A stretch of 64,000 nt of DNA. Origin: Rhexocercosporidium sp. MPI-PUGE-AT-0058 (lineage: Eukaryota; Ascomycota; Leotiomycetes; Helotiales). The position numbers were made by a program, and so were the translations under genes. Each line of letters starts with the position of its first letter. Within the stretch, counting starts at the first letter, position 1. Under the pieces are notes generated by a model. It did not search any database. It was given only the letters and a program-made list of their open reading frames with translations, and was not told the DNA's origin. Where the stretch lies: positions 682,001 through 746,000 of the forward strand of contig JAGTJL010000001.1 in assembly GCA_020746875.1 (NCBI GenBank), given 5' to 3'. Positions 24,828-35,931 of this stretch are shown in pieces.

Positions 24828-25337
24828 GTTGTAGTTGCATGGAAATTTTCTGTTGAAGATCGCCTATGGCAGCCGTTCAAGAGGTAAATCCACGATCCAA
24901 GGACTTTGGATTGAGAGACAGCTTGAGGCCCCTAAACTGGGACTGGGCTCGGAGAAAGGCAGCGTTTACATCTGAGTATCAATATCGAATGACTCCCACC
25001 GAATCTGAAAATCTATTTCCAGACCAGTGGTGATGGTGGAGGAAAGTTCGATGAAGAAGAAGTTGGTTTGTTGATGAGGAAGTCACCGCTACTGTACTTC
25101 TATTGTACAGTAGACGCTCGGACCTTCCAAATTCGGCTAATCCTCTTCGAGAACACAAGAACACAGGACTTTCCTTCAACTTCGACTTCGCGTCTCTTCT
25201 CTGCTCTTCATATCCAAAACAAAACATGAAAAGAACTTCCTCGATTCATATCTAAACAAGAGGATACAAATTGTAGCACTGCCTTTCGATTATACATTCA
25301 TGGTAGACTACAACTGATACCTAATCCGACCATCGGC
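24828..25337. promoter_or_regulatory. Divergent promoter region, DUF1917 / DPH7
   Basis: About 510 bases separate the two start codons, which point away from each other, so regulatory sequence is presumably shared. No TATA box or known operator was identified with confidence. Confidence 0.5.
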
Positions 25338-26718
25338 ATGGCTTTCCACGCTCTTCCAATGTCGATTCCTCCGACTCCTGAGACCGCCTCCCAAGGCAGC
25401 AAACAGATCTCAGAATTTGAACTTCGAAGACCGCCCAGCTGTATTCAATTTGTGCCGGAACCCCAGTATGCGAATCATCTGGTTGTGGGAACGTACCAAC
25501 TGGAACCTGATGAAGTCGGCCTTGAGCTGACTGATGCAGGTTCCAAGGAGTCGCCTGCCGCACTGGGAGAACTTGGGCCAAAAGAACAGTACAGGAATGG
25601 TTCTTTGTCGCTTCTCAAATACACAGATAACCAGCTGTATGTACTTCCCCTTCAGCAATCTCATGTTCTTTTGTATTCTTTACCCCGCTAACAAGCCTCA
25701 CAGAAGTATCATTGATACAATTGAGTGCACTTCTGCCGTTTACGATCTGCACTTTCTCCCTGGAACGACGACTACTTTCGCAGCTGCATCGAGTACAGGC
25801 ACTATTTCATTTTACCACGTGGTAGACACCTTGCGGTATTCCAAGGGAATTGGCAATATATCCGAAACCAGGATTCAGCCTCTCTTCGCAGCCCAAGTTC
25901 TCTCGCCTACAACGATCATTACCTTCTTCGAATTCGTTCATGCTCAATCAGATCGATTCGGTCCACTCATAGTAGCCACTGCCAACGATGGCGGAGTGTA
26001 CCTCATGAATTACTGCCTCGAAAATTTTACCATAGATCTACTCAATGACGGCAAGCCCATCACCGAGCACAAGCTCAAATTTCTCAACACACCCGATTAT
26101 GCCTGGTGTTGTGCCTCGTACTTCAAGGAGACATTCAGCGTCTATTCTGGAGGCGATGGCGGCGATCTGGTCCGAGAAAGGATTCCTATCTTCAATGGCA
26201 AACTCCAGATCAACGAAAGATTTACGCAAGTCCACAAGTATCATGATGCTGGAGTTACCGCAATTCTTCCTTTGCCGAGCAGTAAAAACGATAACGCTGC
26301 TCTGATTCTTACTGGTAGCTATGACGAATATGTTCGTCTCTACTCCATTAAAGAGAACAAGGTCCTGGCAAATTTGAAATTAGGTGGCGGAGTCTATCGT
26401 CTAAAATTCGTTCGACAATTCCACTGGCCGACCGGAAAAGCTAGCTACACAATCCTGGCTTGTTGCATGCACGCAGGTACAAAAGTTCTTCAGGTTCAGG
26501 GATACCCGTTTGGTGACTGGACCATAGACGCTGTGGCTAGTCTAAACGTACCAGGCAATAATGCTGATAATTATTGCTACGCAGCGGATGTTCGACCTCA
26601 AGGCCAGATGCTAGTGAAATCTCCATACAGAACTTACTCGCGTCTTTGTGTCAGTGGAACGTTCGTTGATAAGAAGCTAGCCGTCTGGGAGTTTACAATC
26701 GATTTGCCAAAGGATTAG
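25338..26718 (+). CDS. DPH7: Diphthine methylesterase-type WD40 protein (DPH7 homologue)
   Basis: Two exons (25338-25636, 25704-26718) encode 437 residues of WD40 propeller. Dph7 removes a methyl ester from diphthine on elongation factor 2, letting the final amidation to diphthamide proceed in the cytosol. Recognisable blocks are YAWCCASYFKETFSVYSGGD, HKYHDAGVTAILPLP, ILTGSYDEYVRLYSI, LGGGVYRLKFV and ILACCMHAGTKVLQV, which occur in the order and spacing seen in Dph7/WDR85. The intron sits after residue 99 and its junction restores the DNQLSIIDTIECTSAVYDLHF reading. The C-terminal 90 residues are more variable, ending AVWEFTIDLPKD. The nearest alternative is another WD40 protein, but the GGGVYRLKF and CMHAG signatures favour Dph7. 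Confidence 0.85.
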
Positions 26719-27238
26719 GATATCAATTGGGTAGAGTCAAAAGGACATACATGGATATTTTTCAACAGCAGCTTTGGCTCCATCGGCTCTGCCTCGACTG
26801 CACGCGGAGACAAAGTGAATTCTTACGACAAACCTCATCACCGCCATCAGGGAGTCAAATCGGATTAAGTTATTGGGAACTGTTCCAGCACGTATGGTGG
26901 AATGAGACACGATCGGCTGCTTCAGTAAGAGCTTGGCACAGTGCTCGTCAAAGTGCACATTCTTAATCATTTTGTCAGCTCGTTAGGTAGACATGCCCAC
27001 TAATCAAGAACTTTCATCTTCTCGTTCACGCATTCTCTCTCTATCTCCGATCTTGGTCGTCAACTTTTAAAAGCTGCGCCTGCTTATTTAGCAGGTATCA
27101 ACACTCGACTTTCGACATTTCCCTTTCTTCAAACCTGGTTCTGGCACTGCTGTGGGCTGCTCTGATATTCCTACCGGGTTATCCACTCCACAACCACGAC
27201 CAAGCCGTATTCTCCACAGTGCCAATGACACCATTCAT
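26719..27238. other. Intergenic after DPH7
   Basis: Short frames only. It separates DPH7 from an unrecognised minus-strand gene that points toward it, so it should hold both 3' ends. Confidence 0.5.
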
Positions 27239-27881
27239 CTACAGCTCCCAAAGCATAACCCGCAACCTCAACAACCACATCCTCCAAAACCCCATCGGCT
27301 CCCCCTTCTGCCTATTCACAATTTCCATCAACCACCCTCCCGCCCCACTCTCAGGAAAAACAACCCCCTCGTAAAACAAAACAGTCCTCTCCCTCTTGGA
27401 ATCAACATAACATCGCACCTCACTCCTCCCCCTCCTCACATTCTCCACCTTCTCCAACAACAATCTCGGTAACTTTCCCTCCATACCATCTCCTTGTATA
27501 TACGCATACATCTGCTGCAACCAAAGCTCTCTCAACTTTCCCTTCACGAGCCTCCCTTCTTCCGTGTTTGGGAATTGGAGGCGAGCGGCTGTGCGCAGAA
27601 GGGCGCTGGATGTCGAGGAGATGATTTGGCCAGGGTAGGGCTTGAGACGGGGGGAGGCGCCGATGTTAGATTTGGGGGTGTTTTGGGTCGGGGGGGCTTG
27701 ATGCTCCGGACTGTGATTGTCCCTTTGGTGCTGTCGTGGGAGGTGCTGGTTCTTTTTGCGAGGAAAAGAGGGATGTAGGGCTGAGGTGCGTGGGGTACAG
27801 GTGGTTAGTGTTTAGGATACTGAGGAGTGCTGTGGCTGGGATGAGGGGATGGCGAGGCGATTTGAGGGAGAGGGTGACCAT
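27239..27881 (-). pseudogene. Unrecognised gene with a frameshift at a 7-G run
   Basis: A first frame (27881 to about 27690) reads MVTLSLKSPRHPLIPATALL... and closes shortly after a run of seven G (27690-27696). A second frame, shifted by one base, is open from the same run to the stop at 27239 and reads SNIGASPRLKPYPGQIISST... LLRTAARLQF ... KLRELWLQQMYAYIQG ... WRMWLLRLRVMLWEL. Removing one G would join them into a single protein of about 210 residues. The second half is amphipathic, Arg/Leu-rich and gene-like, but I recognise no domain. A homopolymer error in the assembly is as likely as true inactivation. No intron solves the break convincingly. Confidence 0.4.
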
Positions 27882-29045
27882 TTTTTATGGTGGATGCTTA
27901 TAAATATATTATTGGCTTTGACTGAGACTTATGAGAGATTTGAGATGAGATGAGGAGAGAAGATGGAGGTGAACATGAAGTTGAATTCAGACATCGGGTG
28001 CTTCCTTTCGCTTATTGTTGGTGGCGTTTTGTGGGAGTGGTAAATGGTTGAGATGATGCAAGGGGTTTGGCTCATGAAGTCGATGTGACTTGTCACATTT
28101 ACTGTGGTCGACACTTGGCTGAGCGAGATGTAAAGTTATGAAGAATCTAAGTTCGGATTTGAAGACTCTCAGCTGCTGCTTGTCTCCATCCATCATGAAA
28201 TCGTAAATGTTGGTCTCTATTCTACAAATTGCAGACACCCAAGTGCGTACACGAATATTACGGGCAGGTCATAATGTGGATTGATGAATAAGAATGGCTG
28301 GGAGAATATGAAGCATGCTTCGCGATGACGATTTTGGTGATTTGTCGTTCGATCAAGCTACCTGCCGCCGGCGGGGGTTAAAGGAAAACAACAAAAAATC
28401 AATTAAGCGAGGATGAATGGAACTCTCGCTCGGAAAGTTGGGCTCCAAAGACTCAAGTAAGACAATTTCTTCAAGAAAAGAAAAAGACCTTGAATCCAGC
28501 ATGAGCAAATGTCATTTGGGTCGAGCTACACCAAACAGTTTCTCCAGCGGGCGAGAGCTCCTCTTCGCCATTGCATTCAGATCTTGACTTGTAACATCTG
28601 TTGAAAATCACCAATATGTCAATACGGTGCCAAACAAACCAGTTTCTACATCCGCAGATTTGGTTTGATGCATTGATTTGAGATTTTAAAACTTTCAATC
28701 TATGCTAATGCCATAACTTGGAATACTGACTGCAGATCGCTCCATCATGCATCCTTCTCTTGCATGCTGACTCTGATGAATCGGAATCAGTACAACAGAT
28801 CACGCATCAACTCAAGATCCGGTCTAGCTTCCGCCTACCACCTACTTACTAACAGGCTACTATCCTCCCTTTTCCTCAAATCATTAGCATTATTCCATTC
28901 ATTGAACCTCTTCGTCAGCCAGTCCACCGGCTTTACACTCGCCCCAATATCCTGTCATGAAAGCCGCCATGGCGTTCCTCGCGAACCGTTTAATGACTTC
29001 CGGGGACTCATCCTGCAACTCTAGCAGACCTGATATGGTGAATCG
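27882..29045. other. Intergenic, no supported gene
   Basis: Frames on both strands are short and compositionally biased (for example His/Thr-rich on the minus strand). I see no domain or splice-supported model. Confidence 0.45.
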
Positions 29046-29700
29046 TACGTATGTAGCTGCACACTAGTAGAAAGAAGACAGCGCTAGCTGCACTTAGTGA
29101 ATACTTTCTGCGCTGTGAGGCACCAGAGTCCTTGTTTCTCGAAATACTTGGGGTTGAACTGCAATTGATGTAATACCCGCCCCATTTTACTCCGCTTCTC
29201 ATACTCCTGTCCTTCTTCCCAAGCCTTGCGAAGCGCTGGTAGGCGGCGAATGTATTCGTTCCAGGCGGCTTTCTTGGCCGATGGGATGAGATTTCTGAAT
29301 GTCCTCGCCTGCTCGGATCCTAGGCTATCGTTGTCACCCAAAGAAGACGATAGGACTCATGGCCAGACTTTTCCATTACATGTGTTTCACCAAGATCAGA
29401 ATCTTCATATCTGTTGGCTTCAACTGATTCCGGTTCCGGTTTCGATTCTGGTTTTGAGATGCGACATAAGTTCCGCTTCGTTGGCCGTTTACATATTCAC
29501 ATAGCCCAATGAGGTATTCATCCACCAAAGTATCGGACACCGACTCGACTTGGTTATGATCGACAAGGTTTTGGACGTCTTTTAATGTTAGACTACTTTC
29601 TCCAAGTGTTTCAAAGTATAATTCTGAGTCGATGGTGAACTCTATGTCATCAGCAAAGTCATCTTATATTTTCTCGTCAGCAGGGACAGGCTGTTAAGCT
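29046..29700 (-). other. Possible degraded minus-strand coding region
   Basis: Two minus-strand segments look coding-like but do not join cleanly. One (about 29640-29400) contains IDSELYFETLGESSLTLKDV and VSDTLVDEYLIGLCEY. Another (29370-29084) contains NLIPSAKKAAWNEYIRRLPA and LQFNPKYFEKQGLWCL. Frames change between them and no clear GT..AG pair restores continuity. No family is recognised. This could be a decayed gene or a gene with unusual introns; confidence is low. Confidence 0.25.
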
Positions 29701-30545
29701 GTTGACGTTCTAGATCGAGTTGCTCTTTCGGCCAAAGGTTCGGCCGGTTGTATGTCCTGCTTATAGTGGCAGAACGCTAATATGCTCAGGTGTATATTTT
29801 AGAAATTGGACTAATATGGGAAAGAACAAAAAATTCCTTCGTCGCGTGGTTTGAAGTTACCGCTTTTGGCCCTTTTGACAAAAAAGCTTAGACAAGTACT
29901 CCGAACGCAGGACGGGATTGCTGTTCACGGCAAAGAAACTTGAGAACTAACACTAACAATCAGTGAGCATGAAAGAGCTATGCAAGCGCTAGCGTTAAGG
30001 TCGAACTTAAAGATAACTTCCTAGCAATAAACAGCATTTTACCTAGCTCTCCGCCCTGTTGCGACGCCCTCTCCTTTCGCATTCATCCGGGCAGATGTTC
30101 TAGTCGATGGGGAAACATATTGGTACTTCGCAAAGTAGAAGGCAAATTTGGGAATGGTGGAATTTTCTGTTGAAGTTAGGGGTAAAAACTACAAAGGTCC
30201 TGGGTGTTGACCCCGCTAGCGATGGCCATAACCGAGGACGAAAAGGGCTCATGGATTAGACTCAGATTCGCATAATTTCATAGGAGTCAGAGATCATGCT
30301 CCGTCGGTAACGGTAGGTTCAATGGGTTGTGCACAAGAAGCTGACAAAAGGTAAATTGTTCCCACCGGATTCTAAATCCTATATAGGGGAGAAGGTAATG
30401 TATGTACATCTGAAGAAAAGCAAAGCATCGAGCCAATTTTGAGGGAAGGAAAAGAAAGTATGTAAAGTGAATGGCAAACGGCGGGTTTGGGAAAGGAGAA
30501 TTCTCCATCTTGCAATAGTCCAATATCGACAAGTGGCTTGTTCTC
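29701..30545. other. Intergenic, 3' flank of the xylanase
   Basis: Nothing coding is recognised. The right part is downstream of the minus-strand GH10 gene. Confidence 0.5.
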
Positions 30546-31855
30546 TTATAGAATGGCCATAATGGCGTTGTATGCAGGCTTCTTGTTGAAGTTGTTGTCG
30601 AAGAGCAGCGGTTTGCTGCTTGAGCGCCATGAGTCCTGTATCAGAGTCAGCATTTGCTTCGGGAGTATTTGCTTGGGATGTTTATAGAGCAGAACATACC
30701 GAGTCACGGGTACCCCAAAGGGTGATACCGATGCACTTGGGTTGGTTAAGACACGCCTTGACTACCTGTAGAGTGTTAGTCTAGCGAAGAATCAGGTGGA
30801 AAGTGCCGAGTGAAACTTACATTGACGTAGTCAGTGCTTCCAGCTTGAGCAATATCAAGCTCAGTGATAGCAAGCTCCTTGACCCCCGAAGCAGCGAGGG
30901 TGCTCAGGGCACCAGCGACACCAGCTCCACCGCCAACTCCCAAGTGAGTCTGAGATCCAATACCATCAATCTGCACGCCGGCAGCAAGCCAGGCCTTGAC
31001 CTTGTTCGCCATGCCAGTGGTCTTGCCATAATTAGCTGTATCCAGGTTGTAGTCGTTGATGTAAAGTTTGGCATTGGGATCAGCGGCTTTGGCGGCAGCA
31101 AAAGCAATGTTCACGAAGTTGGCGCCGAGAACGTTGTAGAAGACGAAATTGCGATAGCTGCCGTCCTCGTTCAGGATCTCGTTCACGACGTCCCATGCGT
31201 AGATCTTTCCTGCGTAGCGACCCACCTCTGCCTTGATGTGATTTTGTAGAACACTCGTCAGTGTGTTCTTGTCATTGATGGCAGAAACCCATGATGGTAG
31301 TTGCTGGTACCAGCAGAGAGTGTGGCCACGGACCAGCTTTCCATTCGAAGTAGCAAAGTTGACGAGAGTATCCAGACCGGAGAAGCTAAAGCTGTTCCTG
31401 CTGCGCTCTATGGCATCCCACTTGCCACTGTTCTCAGGTGTCAACTGTCCAAACTCGGCCTTGATGATATTGGCGTTCTGTGTGTTACTCAGAAGTCCTG
31501 GGTCGCCAATGCTACCGAAGTACTTCTTGCCATGCGCTTTGAACTTCGCATCGAGCGAGTCAGCCGCCCTTGCTGTTGCCTTCATGGTTGTTGCTACTGT
31601 TGTTGGGTCGTTATCACCACTTCCTGTGATACATTGAGAGTATAACTCGTTGATAGCAGAGCATGTTGTTCCTGAGACGCAGGTCTTTGCACCTTGCCAT
31701 CCACTACCGCCGCCTATTCAGTTGTTGTCAGTCATCAGAAAACAAAGACAAGATTTTGTGGCGCCAGTCTTACATTGGCCATAGAGAGCAACCTGAGCAG
31801 CAGCACCTGAGCTGAGAGCCGCCACTAGGACTATGCCTGATGCAATATTCAACAT
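30546..31855 (-). CDS. Secreted GH10 endo-1,4-beta-xylanase with N-terminal CBM1
   Basis: Four exons (31774-31855, 30821-31713, 30700-30765, 30546-30635) encode 376 residues. A signal peptide (about 1-19, ending SSGAAA) is followed by a family 1 cellulose-binding module whose first Cys codon is split by intron 1 ([13 protein letters not shown]...C...QC), a Ser/Thr linker and a GH10 barrel. The barrel has [13 protein letters not shown], the acid/base Glu206 in [12 protein letters not shown] and the nucleophile Glu312 in LAITELDIA. The C-terminal exons give [15 protein letters not shown] and end [12 protein letters not shown]. The ATG at 31855 was chosen over an upstream in-frame ATG because it begins the signal peptide. 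The enzyme cuts xylan in plant cell walls, and CBM1 anchors it to cellulose. Architecture and length are typical and intact. Confidence 0.97.
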
Positions 31856-33882
31856 TGTGAAGTTGAAACTTAAAAATATGCAAAGAACGATGAATAGATG
31901 AATATATGAAGAATAGAACGAAGCGAAAATTGGAGTGGTTTGACTGCTCAGAAACACTTCATAGCTACGGAATACCAAGTAGCTTTATAGAACTTACGCG
32001 CCAGTAGCTAATCTCTCCTTGCGGTTAAATTCACAGCTATGTGCAGCCCCGCCTGCAGGGCACCTGCTGGTTCTAGACGAAACCTTTTGTGGAAAATTTC
32101 AAGATAACCAGTGGCACAAGCATTACGAATGCTACTTAAGCCTCGTCTGAAGTACATTGTAATTAGCCAAATTGTAGCTGGTCAGCAAGCTACCCCCAGC
32201 GCTCCAATAATATAAAGTAGCAGTAGGTTGTGAGGGACGAGAAGAAAGAGAGGGATGTAACCAAAGCAAGGATAGCCCGATCTACATATTACACACCACA
32301 TTCCGCAACATATGCCTTGCAATCAGCTCTTCCACCACTAATAAGGAGAGTAATCCAGGCGCGCCAATGAATGCTTATTAGATTGCTGACCACATGTGGA
32401 AGCTTTAATGTAAGAACCGAAGCATTGGATATCTAGACGACGACAAAAGGCAGGGCCGCCGGCGTCCTCAGGCTCGATTGCCGAAAGTGGGCGCGAATGA
32501 ATCTATCAGGAACAACCTTAAAAGTGCTTTTCGACTCTAAGACAGTTTAGCTTACATGCTTTTGCAGTGATCATCACCCTTGTCCGACCCACTTCCCCAT
32601 CCTGCAAGAACGCCTCAGTGGTTAACTTTGATCGACGAAACAGTGGGGAGTCGGCAAGGATGGCTGGCAACTGTCATCTGATATTACGTGTACGATAGTT
32701 CTTCCCTAACGACCTCGTTTTAAGCATATTAACCGGTGGCGAATGGACCTTCCTCAAGCTTCTAACGTCGCCGCAGGTAGAGGAAGCAAAATAAACGATA
32801 AGCGAAGCATACTGTAGAAGAGGCGACGGAATCATTTCAAAGTCACTCGTATGACTTCCAGACAATTCGAATGCAGTGACAATCTTGCAAGTCTCCTCAA
32901 GTCACCCGGAGATGCACAAGGGGACATCTCAGGATCTGGATCGAAGTTGCGGGGAAATCAGCAGCGCGCTAACATTGCTGCTGAAACTAGCAACCCAAAA
33001 AGCAACCCCTCATCCGTCGCTAGCTGTTGACCCCTTTCATAGGAGGCTTCGAATTGTTCCTTGGATGGCAGGTTAGCGCAGCACTGCAGGAGATGTTTAC
33101 TTAAAACTGCTACCTTCCTCAATTTTCTTTACTTTTGTTTCCCCGTCTCGGGCCCCTCAAAAAGCAATTTAGCCATAACTCACTTTACCAGGTATCGGGA
33201 GACAGGTAACATGTTCCGCCTCCGGTGCTCATCTGATCTGTTTGCTGACATTACTCGTACCCGCCGATCGGCATCCTCCGTCTGTCCTTGTCCGGACCCT
33301 TCGCTACGAGGAATTGGAACATAGGACTTCCTCTATACAATAGTCTGCAAACAGGGCAATCCTCTAGCAGGGAAAGGAGCTTTGGTAACTTGTTGAATTT
33401 GCCTTGTAATAGAGGACTTATTTGCATATCATTTGAATGCTGCAAATGAAGTGTCATATAGTCCCCTTTGTGGTTCCGTTGCCTCGCAACTCTTGAGCAC
33501 ATTACTTCAAAAATAAAATTCTACCCAAGCCCTATTCAATCCAGTGATTAAACCTTCATGCTTTCATCCCAGATGTCAAATTTGTGAAACAGAGTCATCT
33601 TACTGGTTGAGTAGCAGTCAAATATTAATAAATGGGAGAAAATTCAAGTGCGCCATCGCCAAAGCTTAATATATACACCGGAGCCACCACACAGGGGAAG
33701 AAACGAGTCAGTGGTAGCCAGGATGGCGAGCGTCATTTCTGACTGATGGCGGAGGGTAAGTGAGAATACTTGTGGATGTACCTAACATTCCTGTATCCAC
33801 TACTTTGAGATGAGCTGAGATATCTCCGAGACGTTGGAGCCTCAGATAGGATCCGAGAAAAAATACACAACAATCTTGTGTA
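31856..33882. promoter_or_regulatory. Long intergenic region upstream of the xylanase
   Basis: About 2 kb without a supported gene. The part next to 31856 must carry the xylanase promoter. A minus-strand frame at 33251-33502 has a CPVCRLLYRG motif reminiscent of HET-domain N-termini but lacks any further match. Confidence 0.45.
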
Positions 33883-35427
33883 CTACTGGTAAAAGGCTCG
33901 TTCAATACCCCAAATGCAGCAGCATCTTCCGAACCCCTCCTCAATTTCCCCTCTGTATTTCAAAATAGCGCTCTCGCTCATCCTCCCTGAAGCATCTCCA
34001 TTGCCCAACCTCCAGGGCAGGACCATCCCCAATAACGCCTCAACATCCGCCACAGTCTCCACCCCCTGGATCGTACTCGGTCTCTTGACATCCATATGTA
34101 CTAAAGCCTCTTCCCACGCTCCGAGATCTTCCCACCTACTTCCCTTCTCAAAGTCCTCAGCTATGTTTTCAGAACCAGGCACGGAAGACTTCGAGAAAGA
34201 TGATGGGAAACCGTAGATTTTGGCATGCCTGAGCGAAGAGTCTTCGATCGATTCGGAGGGAGAATAGCCTTGTAAGGACACGCCGAAGCCAGAAAATGAG
34301 AGGAGGAATTCGTGGACGGGGTGTGAGATGGCTGAGAAGTCCCAGTCGAGGAGGGCAGTGATTTTGTGGGTAGTGGGATCGAAGAGCATATTGTTTGGTG
34401 CTAATTCTGGTCAGTCCTAACCTTCCATCAGGACGAGGAGAAGAAAGGAAAGCTAATGGCTGATGAAGAAATAGGAAAAAACTTACTGAAGTCTAGATGA
34501 GCGATAACACTCTCGTTCGTCAAACCCAAGGATCCAAATCGCGAAGCAAGTCCATCCCTCACAAAGCACCAAGACGATCCCTGATTCCATTTGCGCGCCA
34601 CCCTTGAATATATGGGTTCTGATCCGCGTCTCTCAAAGCACCATCCATTCTCCCCCTAAAGAAACCCTCATACAAGTCCCAAGGCCTACCACCCACAGTC
34701 GTCATCGGCGCACTCAAAATCTCGCCCTCGCGATGAAAAGCCACGCCTCCAAACCCCCTAATCGAATCCGGGACTTGAAATCCCCGCAAGGCTTTCAATA
34801 TTGCAGTAACCTGCACGAATATATCTTTCTTTTGAGCAGGGGTCATGTAGGGGAGTGATTCGTCAAGTGGCGATCCGGGCATGAATTCCTGGATGTCCAC
34901 CCTTGAGATGAGGGAGAACCTGCAGTGTTGCAGCCGTAGACGCGGGGGATGATGGACGGTTTGATGGGAGCTAGGGCGGAGAAGGCGAGCTTGAGCATGC
35001 TGACTTCGTTTTCGACGCGGGTGTCTCGGTGAAGCCCCTCTGCGTCGGCGTTGGTCAGGCGGAGGAGGAGAGTCGTGGTGTGTTCTGGGATGGGGACGCA
35101 TCCTGGCTGGAGGGGCTGCTGGGGATGATCTGGGTTGGTGTTGAATGGAGTTTTCAAGGTGATGCGGTAGATAAGTTGTTGTATTTGAACGGGCATGTGG
35201 CATCGTATTGGATGGGTGTTATCTCGACTGGCCCCTACTGTGGGGTTAGTCCAAGGCTCTCATGAACAAAGATATACGTGTATCAGGGAAGGAGAATCAT
35301 GCAACACAAGTCGACTTCATACCAAGATATTGAAGCTGTCACCTAGAAGCCGCTCAATGAAGTCAAGACGAGTCTGGTAGTTTGCATGATTATGTGTCAC
35401 GACTTCGTCTTGTGTAGCGAGAAACAT
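33883..35427 (-). pseudogene. Aminoglycoside-phosphotransferase-like (APH family) gene, frameshifted
   Basis: The fungal APH-type kinase fold is readable in order. A first exon starts at 35427 (MFLATQDEVVTHNHANYQ). After a short intron come PVEITPIQYDATCPFKYNN, then LIYRITLKT, TTTLLLRLTNADAEGLHRDT, QEFMPGSPLDE, the catalytic HLDFTPNNMLFD (split by an intron ending at about 34405) and LLDWDFSAISHPVHEF (the DWD motif). Three frame breaks interrupt it, near 35175, 34895 and 34562. Each is repaired by adding a single base inside a conserved block: NNFIYRITL, GWTIQEFMPG and LGALVRDGL-like junctions. None has plausible splice sites. It is either a recent pseudogene or a set of single-base assembly deletions. 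Substrates of such fungal proteins are generally unknown. Confidence 0.7.
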
Positions 35428-35931
35428 GGCCGCAAGTTTCGGGCAATGTTGGTCAGAAAACTAAAGCTGTAGGATACTCGGATCGCAATTCCAGGTATGA
35501 GCTAAATCTCAATATAAGTTGCCAAGCTGAAGAGTTCTTTGAGTATCTACGAGATACTTGGGAGGTCGAGGCAGCAGTCTGCATCATTTGTTTTATTGCT
35601 TACGCATGTTAGTAGATCCTAAACAGGAAGGTGGAAGAAGTTTTTCCGACCACAGAATGTATCCAAAGACGAGAGATAAAGATAAGCTATTTTTGGGATG
35701 GATTTGAAAGAAACCAACGTTGAGGAAGTTCGGTGCGGAGTGAATCCAGCTCGATAGAATGCAAATTTTTATTGTCCTCTGTCCGCTGGGCATAAGCAGC
35801 GAGAATTTTTTGTGTTTATTTTTTGACTTCCTAAAGTCTGGGCTCTACATCAGCCTTATGTCCCTATTTTGCTCTGCATTACGCCTCTCTTGTAATCGAT
35901 GCATAAACATCAATCATCAGTCGTCTACTCA
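35428..35931. other. Intergenic between APH-like and SKI3 genes
   Basis: Contains the SKI3 3' flank and the upstream region of the APH-like gene. No additional gene is seen. Confidence 0.5.

Noticed and set aside
33251..33502. Minus-strand frame with CPVCRLLYRG, reminiscent of a HET-domain N-terminus
   Set aside because: Only one short motif matches, with no following HET blocks in any frame.
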